Shown here: piece by piece, positions 34,972 through 46,701 of the stretch | Layout: every line of letters starts with the position of its first letter | How positions within the stretch are numbered: the first letter of the stretch is position 1 | Assembly (NCBI GenBank): GCA_029747015.1 | Contig: JAKOGI010002174.1 | Location: forward strand, 10,001 to 74,000 | Origin: Carnegiea gigantea | Lineage: Eukaryota > Streptophyta > Magnoliopsida > Caryophyllales > Cactaceae | Direction: 5' to 3' | Length of the DNA: 64,000 nt | The notes under the pieces: model-generated | The model's database searches: none | What the model was told of the DNA's origin: nothing | What the model saw: only the letters and a program-made list of their open reading frames with translations | Position numbers and translations under genes: made by a program

Positions 34972-37485
34972 TGTAACAACTAGAATTTATAGTCCTTTTT
35001 ATTTACTGATATTAACTTACGTGGCAGCGGAAAAAAAAAAAAACCTGAGGAGGTGTTACCGCCGTATTTCCTTCTTGGAAATACCAAGCTGAGTATCAAC
35101 CAACATTAATGCAAATATATTTTCTAATCATAACATCAATTCAAATCCTGACCATAAGTGTAACAATGACTAAACTGAAACACAATCTTTAATAAGTCCA
35201 ATCCAAAAACTAATTCAATTCAAAGTAAAACCAAAAAAAAAAAAGAAGCCTCGCTTTAGTTTGGATTCCCATTCCCATGCGCATACACTTCACCTGAAAA
35301 CAAAATATTTGAAAAAATATAAGATAATCTCATTAACAACCACCCCTAACAGTCAAAGCATGCACACAAATTCATTTCAAACCATTTTAGAGGTGGGGGA
35401 ACAACACGGGCGGTTCAACTAACTCAACATTCTCATAAAACAATAAAATAATCCCAGTTCCCTTTGTTCAATTTCGATTTCATTAGGGTGAGCGACCTTA
35501 CGGGGTCTCATAGCCTGCGCTTGAGTTTAGAGCAGTCGCTTAACTATAACCCAGCCTACCATCAACTTGGACAGTTATCGCTTAACCATATCCTAACCTA
35601 CCGTCAGAATGGATGGTTACCGCTAATTTGGTCCACGTCTATCCACAAGGAGGCATGTAGCCGCTCACATGCATGCACTTTACCCAGGAAGGTTAATGGC
35701 CTTCAAAACACAAAAGAAACATAATTCCTCAACCTCACCCATTCAGTGGGTCATTACATATTCGTAGTTAATAGTGATCTTTAATGAACATATCTATCCC
35801 AACCTAACTCATCCTGGTCCCAAAACATTCCACATTTTTTCCGCAACACAATCAGCCCCATAACCCACACATACACTGGTTTAGCAAAGCATTTCATCTT
35901 AAATTATGGAAAAAATCTCATTACACATTCATCCGGGGAGATCCCTTGAACATCAACATAACACATTCAAACAACCTTCAATCATACACACAAATCATGT
36001 TTTTCAAGGAACATTCGGGGAAGGGTCATGGCATAATTGTTACCTGATAATCTGTATCTTACAGGCTTGGTTTCCTGGCTCGGGTCTAATGATCCGTACC
36101 TGGACCATAACAACACCGGTACTTAGCCCCAAATTTATACAAGATGCATACCAATATAATCCTAGCTTAGAATAATTTTTCTACGATTTTTAGACAACTT
36201 TAGGAATTCTGAATCGCAGCTAACCCCGATTCCAGTTCCAGTTAGAATCTAGGCCCAAAATTTAGAGGCCATAACCTGAGTTCCTGATGTCAAAACTTGA
36301 AGGTCTTATCCATTCTAGAAAGGTCAAGTTGTCCTCTAGAACTTATGCTCTATAGTGTTTCCCCAAAATCTACAAAGTACTAGGTCAATTTTCCCAAGAC
36401 TTCCATACTGTCACTGACTACCCAGATCTATATAGTCCTCAGTAATTGGCCTATAACTTCCTCAATTCAGATCCAATTCCCTTGATTCAAAAGCTGTAAT
36501 GCTAAGGACATCTTGCACTAACTTCCAAAAAGCTTTCGTAATTTTTGGACCAATACAACATCATGGGTAGAATTTTAAATTTCTGGTATGTTTCGGTTTC
36601 ATCCTAGTGATATTCTGCCCCAAAACCCTAGCTCTAAAGGGTGTCCTTTTAGTCCTAATTTTCACATTATCGGGTCACACGACTACTCACATCAATCTTA
36701 GCGATCCTAAGTCCCACACCAATCCAAGTCAACTAAAAGATTACAAATTTATTGCAAAAAAACCCAAAATATCACTATAACGGTTACCATGATTCGGTTT
36801 TTGAAAAGAGGTGGTGGAATTCCAAAATCCAAATCTGAAAATTTAAAACTTGTCTTAGAAAAATCATAACTTTGTACTCTTGAGTTGAAAAGGTGATAAA
36901 AAAATGATGAAAACCCTAGTTCATGATGCATGGGGGGTGCATGGAGGTAGGCTTTAGAACCCATGCACCCACACTTACCAAACCAAAGAGGGAGAGAGGG
37001 TGGGTGCAGTGGCAGCTGGTGTTAGGGATAGCCGGTGGTAGTAGCGTTGTTGCGGTGGCACCAGCAAGGGGTCGATCAAGGAGAGAGAGAGAGAGAGAAC
37101 GAGGGACGAAGAGAGAGAGAAATCGAGTTGGGGGGGACGACTAGCTTAGGGAAGAAGGAGAGGGGGAGTTTGAGTGGGAGAGGGAGAGGTGAGCGAGAGC
37201 CGTGTTGCGAAGAAGAGAGGGAGGGAATGGGTGTTCTGGGGTTGGGGTTTAGGGTTTTGTTTTGGGAGGGAAAAGAATCATTTAAAAGATCCTTCAAAAG
37301 ATTTAGCTCTTAAAAAAACTTAAACCTCTTTCCTTTCCCAAATAGAAAGATTTGAAAAAAGCAAAAAAAAGAGATAGGGAAAAACATTTTTTCCCCCCTC
37401 GTAATACTTGGTTCGGCTTAAATCATAAATCTTAGCTCCACACCAAAAATAAATCACTTCGTAAATGAATTTCTGGAGTTTTACA
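34972..37485 (-). repeat. Chromovirus 3' LTR
   Basis: It starts TGTAACAACTAG and ends GAGTTTTACA on the plus strand (2514 bp). Its first ~1 kb matches 43690-44657. It carries a (GA)-rich run at about 37078-37125. The end could alternatively be at about 37578 or 37672 because the junction sequence is repeated three times. Confidence 0.78.
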
Positions 37486-37700
37486 TACTACCCAACATAA
37501 GGAAGTTTTGTCCCTAAAACTTCAGTAATTTACGACAAACACAATACCCCACGATAATGACTTTTCTTGGACTTTACATACTACCTCGCTTAAGGAGGTT
37601 TCGTCCCTGAAACTATAGTAATTTATGACAAAGACAATACCCCATGACAATAACTTTTCTAGGACTTTACATACTACCCCCTTAAGGAGGTTTCGTCCCA
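37470..37700. repeat. Triplicated LTR-end / purine-tract junction
   Basis: The sequence around TTTACATACTACC followed by AAGGAGGTTTCGTCCC occurs three times at intervals of about 93 bp (near 37481, 37573 and 37668), with intervening CAATACCCCA and AATGACTTTTC motifs also repeated. Each copy would include the LTR edge and the minus-strand purine tract. Confidence 0.7.
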
Positions 37701-37749
37701 AAACTTTGTACGCACGTGGTTAGAAGAACAACTGAGGGTATTTAGCTCA

Positions 37750-39195
37750 TATTTCCTACTCGGGTTTCCAGGTTGCTTCCGACATCTCATGATTTGCCCA
37801 AAGGACCTTCACTAATGACACATTTTCCTATAGAGTTTTTTCACCTTTTGGTCCAGGATTTACACAAGTTGTTCCTCATGTGACAAGTCTTTTTGAAGTT
37901 GTACGGGGTCAGGCTCGATTACATGAGAGGGATTCAGGATGTACTTTTATAACTGTGATACGTGAAACACATTATGCACCCTTGGAAGCTCGGGTGGTAA
38001 TTCTAACCGATACACTACTTCCCCAACTCTTTGTATAATTGGGTATGCCACAATGTATAACGGGCTAAGCTTTCCTGCCATACCAAATCTTACGATTCCC
38101 TTGGTTGGGGATACTTTAAGAAACACCTGATCTCCCACTTAAAATTCTAAGGGTCTGCACCTTCCGTCAGCGTAACCCTTCTGGCGGCTCTAAGCAGCTC
38201 TCATTCGCCCCTGAATCACCTAAATCTTGTTAGTGGTAGCTTAGTTTAAGTCAGCTCTAATGGTCAGGGCCTCGTCGATTTCTTGTTAGCAAAGTGGAGT
38301 TCTGCACCTTATTCTACATAGTGCTTCACACGGGTCCATCCCAATCCTTGAGTGGTAACTGTTGTTGTAGGAGAACTCGATTAGTACTAGCTGTTCGTCC
38401 CACGGTTTCTTGAAGTCCAGGGTACAAGCTCTCAGTATGTCTTTTAGTATCTAAATGGTTCGCTCAGTTTGCCCGTCCATAGCCGAATAGCAAGCAGTAC
38501 TGAAACTCAACAACGTCTCAAATTCCTCCTGTAACTTCTGACAAAAACCCCACTGAAACCTATGTCTCGGTCGACACTATGGAGCTGGGTACTCCCTGTA
38601 GCCTAACGATCTCCTCGAGATACACCCTAGCCAGCTGGTCTAGGGTCCAAGTAATCCTCATGGCTATGAAATGTGCCATCTTGGTGAGTCGATCCACTAT
38701 TACTCACATGGCATTATTTTTTCCCTAAGTCAGAGGTAAGCCTACCACGATGTCCATGGATACCGAATCCTACTTCTACTTAGGGATGTCCAACTGTTAT
38801 AGAAGTCTCACTGTCCATTGGTGTTCAATCTTCACTCATTGACATGTTAAACATTTCAGCACACAGTCAGCTACCTCCTACGTCATGTTACTCCACCAGA
38901 ACATCTGCTTTAGATTCTTATACAACTTATTTCCTTCTGAGTGTACAGAGTGTGGAGTGTTGTGACCCTCATCTAGAATTTTCTTCTTAAGTTTTTCCAC
39001 TTCCAGGATGCACACCTGGTTGTGGAACCTTATATTGCCATCCTCATGGGTCACAAACCCCGGTGCCTTCTCCCTAATCCACTCTAGTTGTGGGTACGTA
39101 GCCTGTGCTACCCGGATCTCCTCTATAAGGGTTGGTTGTGCTTTCATGGTATAAAGTATAGGCTTGGTTCCCAAAGTGATTATGTTAAGCTCCAT
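37750..39195 (-). pseudogene. Chromovirus integrase and chromodomain-like tail
   Basis: From 39195 downward the minus strand has the integrase zinc-binding region (HNTPHSVHSEGNKLYKNLKQ then MFWWSNMT, H-H half kept), a badly broken catalytic core, then the GPY/F module (VFLKVSPTKGIVRFGMAGKL, LPPELPRVHNVFHVSQL, 38138-37947). Beyond a stop, around 37835-37775, LVKVLWANHEMSEATW is a chromodomain signature. In chromoviruses this domain targets integration to marked chromatin. The coding sequence has many stops. Confidence 0.82.
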
Positions 39196-39198
39196 CTT

Positions 39199-39796
39199 CT
39201 AGAACTCTTCACACAAGTCAATTGGTAACTCCAATAGACAGTCCAGTGTCGGATATAGTTGGCAACTCAATACATCAGCCACCACATTCCTGGTTGATAC
39301 TGAAAATAAACGTCGTAGTCCTTTAGGAATTCCAACCACCTTGTCTGCCTTAGATTGAGGTCTTTCTTCGAAAAGAGGTATTTTAGGCTTTAGTGGTAGT
39401 GAAAACCTCATAATATACCTAGTACAGGTAGTGTCTCCAAATCTTCAGTGCACACACTACAGCTGCTAGCTCTAAATCATGATTCGGGTAGTTTCGCTCG
39501 CGAGTCTTTAGTTGTTGCAAGGCATAAGCTATGACACGATCCTCCTACATCAGCACGCATCCCAATCCATTTTTAGATGCATCAGTATACACCACAAAGT
39601 CCTTGTCATTGGTGAGCAAGGTCAATATAGCTGCACTCGTCAGCCTTTTCTTAGGTTCTTGGAAGGCTTCCTCGCAACAATTCGTCCTGTTATACTTAGT
39701 AACCTTCCTTGTCAAGTTGGTGAGCAGAGTGGCAATCTTTGAGAAGTTCTGAATGAACCAACGATAGTACCTGGCTAAGCCCCAGAAGTTCCTCAC
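39199..39796 (-). pseudogene. Chromovirus RT C-terminus and RNase H
   Basis: The frame from 39796 reads NFWGLARYYRWFIQNFSKIA, a conserved gypsy RT-RNase H connection, then VVYTDASKNGLGCVLM, the first RNase H motif with its Asp. A second frame ending at 39199 holds [10 protein letters not shown], equivalent to the N-x-x-A-D-x-L-S end of RNase H. They are separated by frameshifts and stops. Confidence 0.85.
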
Positions 39797-39925
39797 CTCT
39801 GTTAGATTCTTAGGTCTTGGCCACTTTGTTATGGCTTCTATCTTCTATGAATCCACAGACACTCACTCATTAGACACTAAACGCCCCAAAAATGCCACTT
39901 GACCCAACCAAAACTGACACTTTTT

Positions 39926-40786
39926 CTAGTTGGCATACAACTCGTTCTTCTTCATCACTTTTAGAACGGTCCTCAAATGGTAGGTATGTTCTTCTAGAGA
40001 CCTTGAGTAAATCAGTATGTCATCTATAAACACTACCACAAATTGATCTAGGTAAGGCTTGAAGACCCTACTCATGAGATTCATCAATGTTGTTGGCGCA
40101 TTAGTAAGTCCAAAAGGCATCACTAAAAACTCATAATGCCCATATCTAGTGTAGAAAGCAGCCCTAGGTATGTCTTGGTCCTTGATCCGGAGCTGGTGAT
40201 ACCTCGAACGAAGGTCTATCTTTGAGAAGGTCCCGCACCTCTAAGTTGATCAAAGAGGTCGTCTATCCTAGACAAAGGATAATGGTTCTTGACCATTATC
40301 TTATTCAATTTCATATAATCTATGCGCAACCTCAGGGTTTAGAACTAGGGCTCCCCATAGAGGCGTACTGGGCCGGATATACCCCTTTTCTAATAGCTTA
40401 TCAAGTTGGATCTTTAACTCCTTAAGTTCTACTAGTGGCATTCGATAAGGCGCTTTAGAGATGAGGATTGCTCCGGGTATTAGATCAATGCAAAATTCTA
40501 CTTCCCTAAGGGGTGGCAAATCGGGGATCTCCTCTGGGAACACATCCGGGAATTCTCGCACTACCGGAATGTCTTCGAGGGATGGCTCAACAGCCTCAGT
40601 TTCCACTACATTACATAAGAATCCCCCGCATGCTCGTCCTAACAACTTGTGGGCTTTCATTACGGTGATAAGTTTTACTCCACTCTTCGAGACCTTCCCT
40701 TTGTGAACTACTTTCTCACCATTGGGCCCTCTCAGCGTGATCCTTGTTTTGGACAGTCTATTTGAGCCTGATATTTCGCTAACCAA
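39926..40786 (-). pseudogene. Chromovirus reverse transcriptase
   Basis: The block 40786-40301 has the spacer VVREFPDVFPEEIPDLPPL, the fingers (FCIDLIPGAILISKAPYRM) and LLEKGYIRPSTPLWGALVL. After broken sequence, 40123-39926 reads [20 protein letters not shown] and the active site [14 protein letters not shown], so the two catalytic Asp residues remain, preceded by Phe-Ile instead of the usual Y/F-x. Frameshifts between 40300 and 40124 destroy the middle. Confidence 0.87.
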
Positions 40787-40881
40787 TCCATCCCCAAAAT
40801 GACACTAAAATCAGTTAATTCAAGCTTATATAGGTTGGTAAGAAACTCATGTTCATACATCCGAATAGAACATTTCTTATA

Positions 40882-41094
40882 TTAGTCCTCACACTTCACA
40901 GTCTTCCCATCAAGGAGAATTATAGACAGTAGAGGGGGTTTATGGGTTGGAACTAACCTTAGTGTCTCAACCAGTTTAACAGAAATAAAAGAGTGCAGAG
41001 TACCCCAATTAAACGAAACATCTACTGGTTGAGCTTGAATAGAAAATGTACCAGTGACGATGTTCGAAGCATCCTCTACTTCCTCTTTACGCAT
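40882..41094 (-). pseudogene. Chromovirus aspartic protease, active site lost
   Basis: The frame has NIVTGTFSIQ and a strand leading to FNWGTLHSFIS, the position where gypsy proteases have the catalytic D-[ST]-G-A. The Asp is Asn and the Ser is Trp here, so it could not cleave. Downstream LLDGKTVKCE fits the family. Confidence 0.75.
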
Positions 41095-41229
41095 GACATC
41101 AACCCTGACCCGGTGTTTCGCAGTGGTTGGTTGGGAGGTCTAGCCTAGTTCTGTTGGGGTGCTCGGGCTTGATGATTTGGGTTGGCCGCCTGCCCACCCC
41201 TGTTCTAGTGCTGCTGGGATTGCTGTCTC

Positions 41230-42316
41230 CCATGACCCTATCCGGCAGGAGGTGGGGGATGTAGGCAATCCCGTATCTGATGTTGAGGACTCCTACAGCG
41301 GTAGCACTTCTTAACCGAATGGCATTCCCAGGCGTAATGTCCCAGCTTACCACACACATTGCATATCACCCTAGGTCGATTGTTGGGGTGTTGGCCTCCA
41401 TGTGCGTTGTTGTTAGGGTAATGGTTCCCAGGAGGCCTCTTATACGGACTTTGAGATGGAAATTCTCTTGCTGATCTCCTTTTCTCTTCAGTCCGTGCTG
41501 TTCACTGAAGTAGTTGTTCCTTTCCTTCAGCGCCATTTCCACATTCACCGCGGTGTCATACAGGTCCACATAGGAGGTATATTAGCACATAGACATCCTC
41601 TATTTGATACTAGGGTTGAGCCTAGCTTTGAAACGGTTCATCTTCAGCCTCTCGTTAACTACAAAGGCCGGGGTAAAATGAGAGAGTTCTATGAATTTAG
41701 AGGCATACTCCAGCACGCTCATTCCCCCTTGTTGCAGTTACACAAACTCGTTCTCCTTTGCTTTCTGGAGGGACAGAGGATAGAAGTGGCCCTTAATCAG
41801 CTCCTTGAACCTCTCTTCCAGTTGAACCCAGGCTCGTGCTGCCTCTCTTGCATAGTGGCCCACCATAAGTCAGCCTTGTCCTTAAGATAGAACGCTGCAA
41901 AGCCTACTTTCCACTACTTCGGGCATTGGAGAGCATTTAACAGCTTTTTCATATCCCAAATCCAATTCTCAAAGGCCTTGGGTTCAAGGGTGCCATCGTA
42001 GACCGGCGGATTATAACTAGCGAACCTCTTGAACATGTAAGAGTTATCCTCCTCAATCTTTTTCTACTTGGCCTCCAGTAGTTTCTGCAAGTGCTCGTTC
42101 TATCGCTGCAGTTGCTCCCATTATTTCTATAGTAATTCTAGTAGTAGGAGGTTCGTAAGGTCCACTTCCGTGGGTGAGTTGGTTTCATCCACCTGACTGC
42201 GGGACCCGTTCCCATTCCTGGGGCGGAGGGCTTCTTGTCGCTCCCTCAGACTAGCCATAGGGATGTCTGTATTTACGTGGGGTCTTGGTCTGAGATTCAT
42301 CGTTGTTTCCCGCCAT
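41230..42316 (-). pseudogene. Chromovirus gag with two zinc knuckles
   Basis: A Met at 42316 opens MAGNNDES, but stops and frameshifts follow at once. Recognisable parts include, at about 41350-41245, two consecutive knuckles CNVCGKLGHYAWEC and CYRCRSPQHQIRDC, both with complete C-x2-C-x4-H-x4-C spacing. Gag would coat the element RNA; the knuckles bind RNA. Confidence 0.8.
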
Positions 42317-42919
42317 CTTGTTCAGGAAACAAGTCGAGTTTAGTTTCTCCCCTAATAGTTCATGACACACAAGCTACTATACTCTAGTAGAGCATCTTGT
42401 ACTACTATACCATGCAAAACTAAGATATGCTTTTGTTCATAGTTATATCCCCTTTGCCATGTTCACATGGTCTAGCCACTTTGCCACATGTCTCGTACAT
42501 TCTACTAATGACAAATCAATCACAACATTCATATAGCTCACGTAATTCATAATTTGTAGTCAATCATAATAAATATTTGCATCCATGTAACTCAATGAAG
42601 TTCAAATGCATTGATTCAAAATAATAACTGTTCCACACCAACACTCTTCATTACATAATACTTAACAAAATTTTATTAGCTCATACTAGCTTAGCAAATG
42701 AAAAGAAAGATAAAATAAACAGTACAGTCTTAGGAAGCAAAAACTTCTAACAGCTACTAACATCTACTGGCCAAGGGCGTCCACTAGGCAGGTACCCTAA
42801 CACATCTTACCCACATCTACCCCACTTCCAGCGGGTAACCTCAGGCTCGAGTTGCTCCTTAACTAGGTCCTCATCCAGGTTTTGCTCTATTAGTTGCTCT
42901 TCCTCTAGGTCCTCGACTT

Positions 42920-43219
42920 CTAGGGCTCTTCCTCGGGTTCCTCATCTTCTAGGGGCTCTTCCTCAGGTTCCTCATCTTCTAGAGGCTCTTCATCAGGTTT
43001 CTCTTTAGGGTCCTCTTCTTGGTCCTCCTCCATGAGGTCCTCTTTTAGGTCGTCCTCATCTAAGGATTCCTCCCTAGGATCCTTCTCGTCAATACGTTCT
43101 TCTCCTAGTTTCTTATCCATAAGCCCATTTTTCCCTACAGATTCTTCATCTTTAGTATCCTCCTCTGCTGGTGTCCTTCTAAATCCAACCCCATAGGCTC
43201 CCATTCGCACAGGCAACAT
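42920..43219 (-). CDS. Acidic repeat frame in the chromovirus leader
   Basis: An ATG-started 99-residue frame lies between the primer site and gag. Its second half is almost all Glu, Asp and Pro, with tandem copies of PLEDEEPEEE, encoded by a minisatellite of about 30 bp (42920-42990). No family is recognised. It may be a non-coding leader whose repeat happens to be open; treat as doubtful. Confidence 0.25.
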   Translation of the reverse strand: MLPVRMGAYGVGFRRTPAEEDTKDEESVGKNGLMDKKLGEERIDEKDPREESLDEDDLKEDLMEEDQEEDPKEKPDEEPLEDEEPEEEPLEDEEPEEEP

Positions 43220-43674
43220 CCGTTGGCAATGTGGAACACCCTATTCTTAGGGTGAAGCTCTGTAATTCTGTAGCGCCACACTGGGTCTTTCAAGAGGATC
43301 ATGAGGAAGAATAGGGCTTGAATGTACGCAGAACCTCATACAGTCGTTCGGGATCCCCTCTAACCTCCCATGAATAAACGTCTCAACCTGCTCTAAGTGG
43401 TTAGTCAAACTAACTCTAGGGATCTTTCCCATTCTCTGATAACGGCAACGCCACCCCATATAACTACAATAGCGAGTCACATTCATCCTATACATTAATA
43501 GGGCCAAATCAGATACATAATCACAATTGAGTAAGCAAATGCAGAAATGCCCCCCTTTTCCCGTCCTATACTCATACTCTGAGCAGTCCTTAAGTCTACA
43601 GGTTTTAAATTTTTCACATTTTTTTAATTCTAAATCACAATATTTTAGGCGAGCCTTTAGGTCAGTCAACCTGA

Positions 43675-43686
43675 GCTCTGATACCA
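43675..43686 (-). other. Chromovirus primer-binding site (initiator Met-tRNA)
   Basis: The minus strand reads TGGTATCAGAGC and continues with TCAGG, three bases inside the 5' LTR edge at 43690. Confidence 0.9.
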
Positions 43687-43689
43687 CTT

Positions 43690-44657
43690 TGTAACACCCC
43701 GAATTTCTAATCCTTTTTATTTACTGATATTAACCTATATGACAGCAGAAAAAAAACCTAAGGGGGTGTTACCGTGTATTTTCTTCTTGGAAATATCAAG
43801 TCAAGTATCAACCAACATTAATGCAAATCATAACATCAATTCAAATCCAGACCCTAAGGGTAACAGTGACTAAACTGAAACACAATCTTAACAAGTCCAA
43901 TCCAGAAACTGATTCAATTTAAACTAAAACAAAAAAAATGAAGCCTCGCTCTAGTTTGAATTCCCATTCCTATGCGCATACACTTCACTTGAAAATAAAA
44001 CATTTGAAAAAATATGAGATAATCTCAATAACAACCACCCCTAACAGTCAAAGTATGCACACAAATTCATTTCAAACCATTTTAGGGGTGGGGGAACAAC
44101 ACGAACAGTTCAAGTAATTCAACATTCTCACAGAATAATAAAATAATCGCAGTTCCCTTTGTTCAACTTCGATTTCACAAGGGTGAGCAACCCCAGGGGG
44201 TCTTATGGCCTGCACTTGGATTTAGAGCAGCCGCTTAACTATAACATGGCCTACTGTCAACTTGGACAGTTATTGCTTAACCATACCCTGGCCTACCATC
44301 ATAAGAGACGGTTACCACTAACTTGGCCCACATCAGTCCACAAGGAGGCACGTGGGCATTTACATGCATGTACTTTACCCGGAGAATGCTAATGACCTTC
44401 AAAACACAAAAGAAATATAATTCCTCAACTTCACCCATTCAGTCGGTTATTACACATTCGTAGTTAATATTGATTTTTAATAGAAGTATCTATCCCAATC
44501 CGACTCATCCTGGTCCCAAAACATTCTACATTGTTTTCGCAACACAATTAGCCCCATAACCCACACATACATTGGTTTAGCAAAGCATTTCATCTTAAAT
44601 TATGGAAAAATCTCATCCCTCGAACATCAACACAACACATTCAAAACACCTTCAATC
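43690..44657 (-). repeat. Chromovirus 5' LTR, truncated
   Basis: It starts TGTAACACCCCG and matches the first ~1 kb of 34972-37485. Homology stops near 44657. The following ~35 bases resemble internal sequence at about 43563-43600. Confidence 0.82.
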
Positions 44658-44699
44658 ATAGTCCTACACTCACACTCCAAGCAGTCCTTAGGTTATGGG

Positions 44700-44875
44700 C
44701 TAAGCCCGTGTAATGTGATTGAAGGTTGTTTGAAAGTGTTGTGTTGATGTTTGGGGGATCTCCTCGGATGAATGTGTGATGAGATTTTTTTCATTATTTA
44801 AAATGAAATACTTTGCTAAACTAGTGTATGTGTGTTTTATTGAGATTTTTCCATATTTAGCATAGCTTGGTAATA
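44700..44875 (+). repeat. Inverted fragment of the chromovirus LTR
   Basis: This piece is the reverse complement of LTR sequence found at about 35885-35995 (for example ATTGAAGGTTGTTTGAA corresponds to TTCAAACAACCTTCAAT). It lies next to the truncated 5' LTR, facing it, and abuts the Copia-2 RT fragment. Confidence 0.75.
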
Positions 44876-44881
44876 AGGCTT

Positions 44882-45109
44882 TCAAGGTTGTTGCATAAAC
44901 TGGCTAAGATGCTGGATTGCAAAAGCGAAGTCTGACCCAGTGTACGATAAAAAATTCAGCTTACCCACAATGCTTCCATAAAGACCAGGGTTGTCTATTA
45001 ATTCCCCTTGATCAATTAAAAGCTTTTGAATGCAGTCAAGAGGACAAACTACTGAAGTTGTATCCACATCTGCAAATTCTTTAAGAACTTCATTTATAAA
45101 TTTTCTTTG
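44882..45109 (-). pseudogene. Copia-2 RT fragment between two insertions
   Basis: The minus-strand frame from 45067 reads VVCPLDCIQKLLIDQGELID then NPGLYGSIVGKLNFLSYTGS and FAFAIQHLSQFMQQP, the conserved copia segment just before RNase H. It is bounded by the chromovirus remains on one side and the Cassandra cluster on the other, showing that both inserted into Copia-2. Confidence 0.85.
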
Positions 45110-45388
45110 TGTAATTTCCCAACCCCTCCTGGGTCACAGACAGTTACCATGAACGACGTAAGGATCATCGATTGGCCCCACAAATCACCACACTTCTTTT
45201 CGGCGTGCTTCGTCTTCGATCACATGTTGCTTGAGAAACTTTTCAGGAGGTCACCCATCATAAGATTTCCCCACAGTGAGCACGCTTAACTGTGGAGTTC
45301 TTATGAGTGAGCTCCCCGAAAAGAAAAGTGCACATTTGGTGATATAAGTAGTTGCATCAAATTGTTTAAGCACTTACGAGATGTTACA
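45110..45388 (-). repeat. Cassandra LTR 1 (minus)
   Basis: This is the outermost left LTR. Its 5S-like part lies at about 45230-45312, including GAGCACGCTTAACTGTGGAG, the complement of the 5S A-box region. The internal segment follows at 45389-45557. Confidence 0.85.
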
Positions 45389-46701
45389 GTCACCCCTACT
45401 TGAAGTGCACAATGTCCTCGTTGTGCCAGACTAAAGACCGACTTACAAGTCCTCCTGACCGGTGGTCCATCCTAGTATATTTGCCTCGCTAGGTGACTAC
45501 CCAGGTTCTCCCATCCCCTGGCACAGCTTACGGTCGCGGGTCAGCTCTTATAGCATCTGTAACGCCCTGACCCTCCCGGGTCATGAACAGTTACCACGAA
45601 CGGCTTCAACGATCGTCGACTGGCCTCACAAATTACCACAAGTCTTTTCAGTGTGCTTTGTCCTTACTCACACGCTGCCTAGAAAACTTCCCAGGAGATT
45701 ACCCATCCTAAGACTGCTCCCCATCAAGTAGAGGTGGGATACGGGGCAGGCCTGGTCAACCTGCCCCGTTGAACTACGGGCCGATTGGCCCCGTTTCTGT
45801 GAACCGCACCGCACTGTGAAAGTAATGGAGCGGGGCGGGCCGCGGGGCCGGGCGGGGCTGTTCATGGGTTCAATAAGGGGCGGGGTGGGTTGACCCGTTT
45901 AGATAAAACAAAAGAAAAAAATTGGTAAATAGGAGACATTATGTCTGCGACAACATAAGGGAGAGAGATGGAGGGACATGCAAACAATAAAAGCAAGGAG
46001 TTTGATGTGATGGATTTTGAAGGAGTAGCATTAAAATTTTGGCACCAACATGGGGGTTCTTTGAATTAATGGTTAATATACGAAACATGATAAGAGCAAA
46101 GTAAGGAGGCTGCGCAAGGGAAACAACTAAGATGAGAAAAAAAAATAGTACAACAAACTCTCAAAAATAATAACAAGCAGATGATTCGATTTGAATTTTA
46201 AATTTTGAGCTCAAATATATAGTTCTAAAAATGACTACTAAGTTACTACATGATTTGAATTTTATTAAAATAAGTACTAACTAATGACATGATTTAAAAT
46301 TAGCATTTAATTTTATTAAAAATGAGTACTAATTAAAGACATTATGAGTAAACTAAAGGTTGTAATTATTAAATTAGCAAATAATAACTTATATGTATAG
46401 TAGAAGATATTAAGTATAATTATTTTTTTTTCCTTCTTACCTTGCGATTTTTGGGGGGGGGGGAAGGGAAATTAAAAGGGCCTGATCTCAGTATGATCAT
46501 TTAATTAAAATATTTCATATTCCAAAGATTATGAAATAATTAATTAAAGTATTTCATATCAAGATGCCTACGTATCCCTATATATTTCAAAGAATATTTG
46601 TTATTCTATGTAACATACGGAGAATCAAAGCCCACGTAGTTCTTATACTTCCTGAGTTATCTGGACGACTGAAGGTAGAATATGAAAAATATAGGAGAAC
46701 G

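Larger units (their letters stand above)
34972..44879 (-). mobile_element. Chromodomain gypsy retrotransposon (chromovirus), rearranged
   Basis: On the minus strand the order is primer site, gag with two zinc knuckles, protease, RT, RNase H, integrase and a chromodomain-like end, i.e. gypsy order (integrase last). The 3' LTR is complete (34972-37485), while the 5' LTR is only the first ~970 bp (43690 to about 44657), followed by a scrap like internal sequence and an inverted LTR piece. It inserted in the RNase H region of Copia-2. Coding frames are broken throughout. LTR length and chromodomain suggest the Tekay/Del group. Confidence 0.85.

Noticed and set aside
37035..37313. Arg/Glu-rich frame in the chromovirus LTR
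   Set aside because: Its composition comes from GA repeats; no conserved domain is seen.
42923..42990. CRISPR-like short repeats
   Set aside because: The ~30 bp units are adjacent without spacers and lie in a plant retrotransposon leader: a minisatellite.
43247..43687. 146-residue frame next to the chromovirus LTR
   Set aside because: It overlaps the primer-binding site and shows no family likeness; probably untranslated leader.
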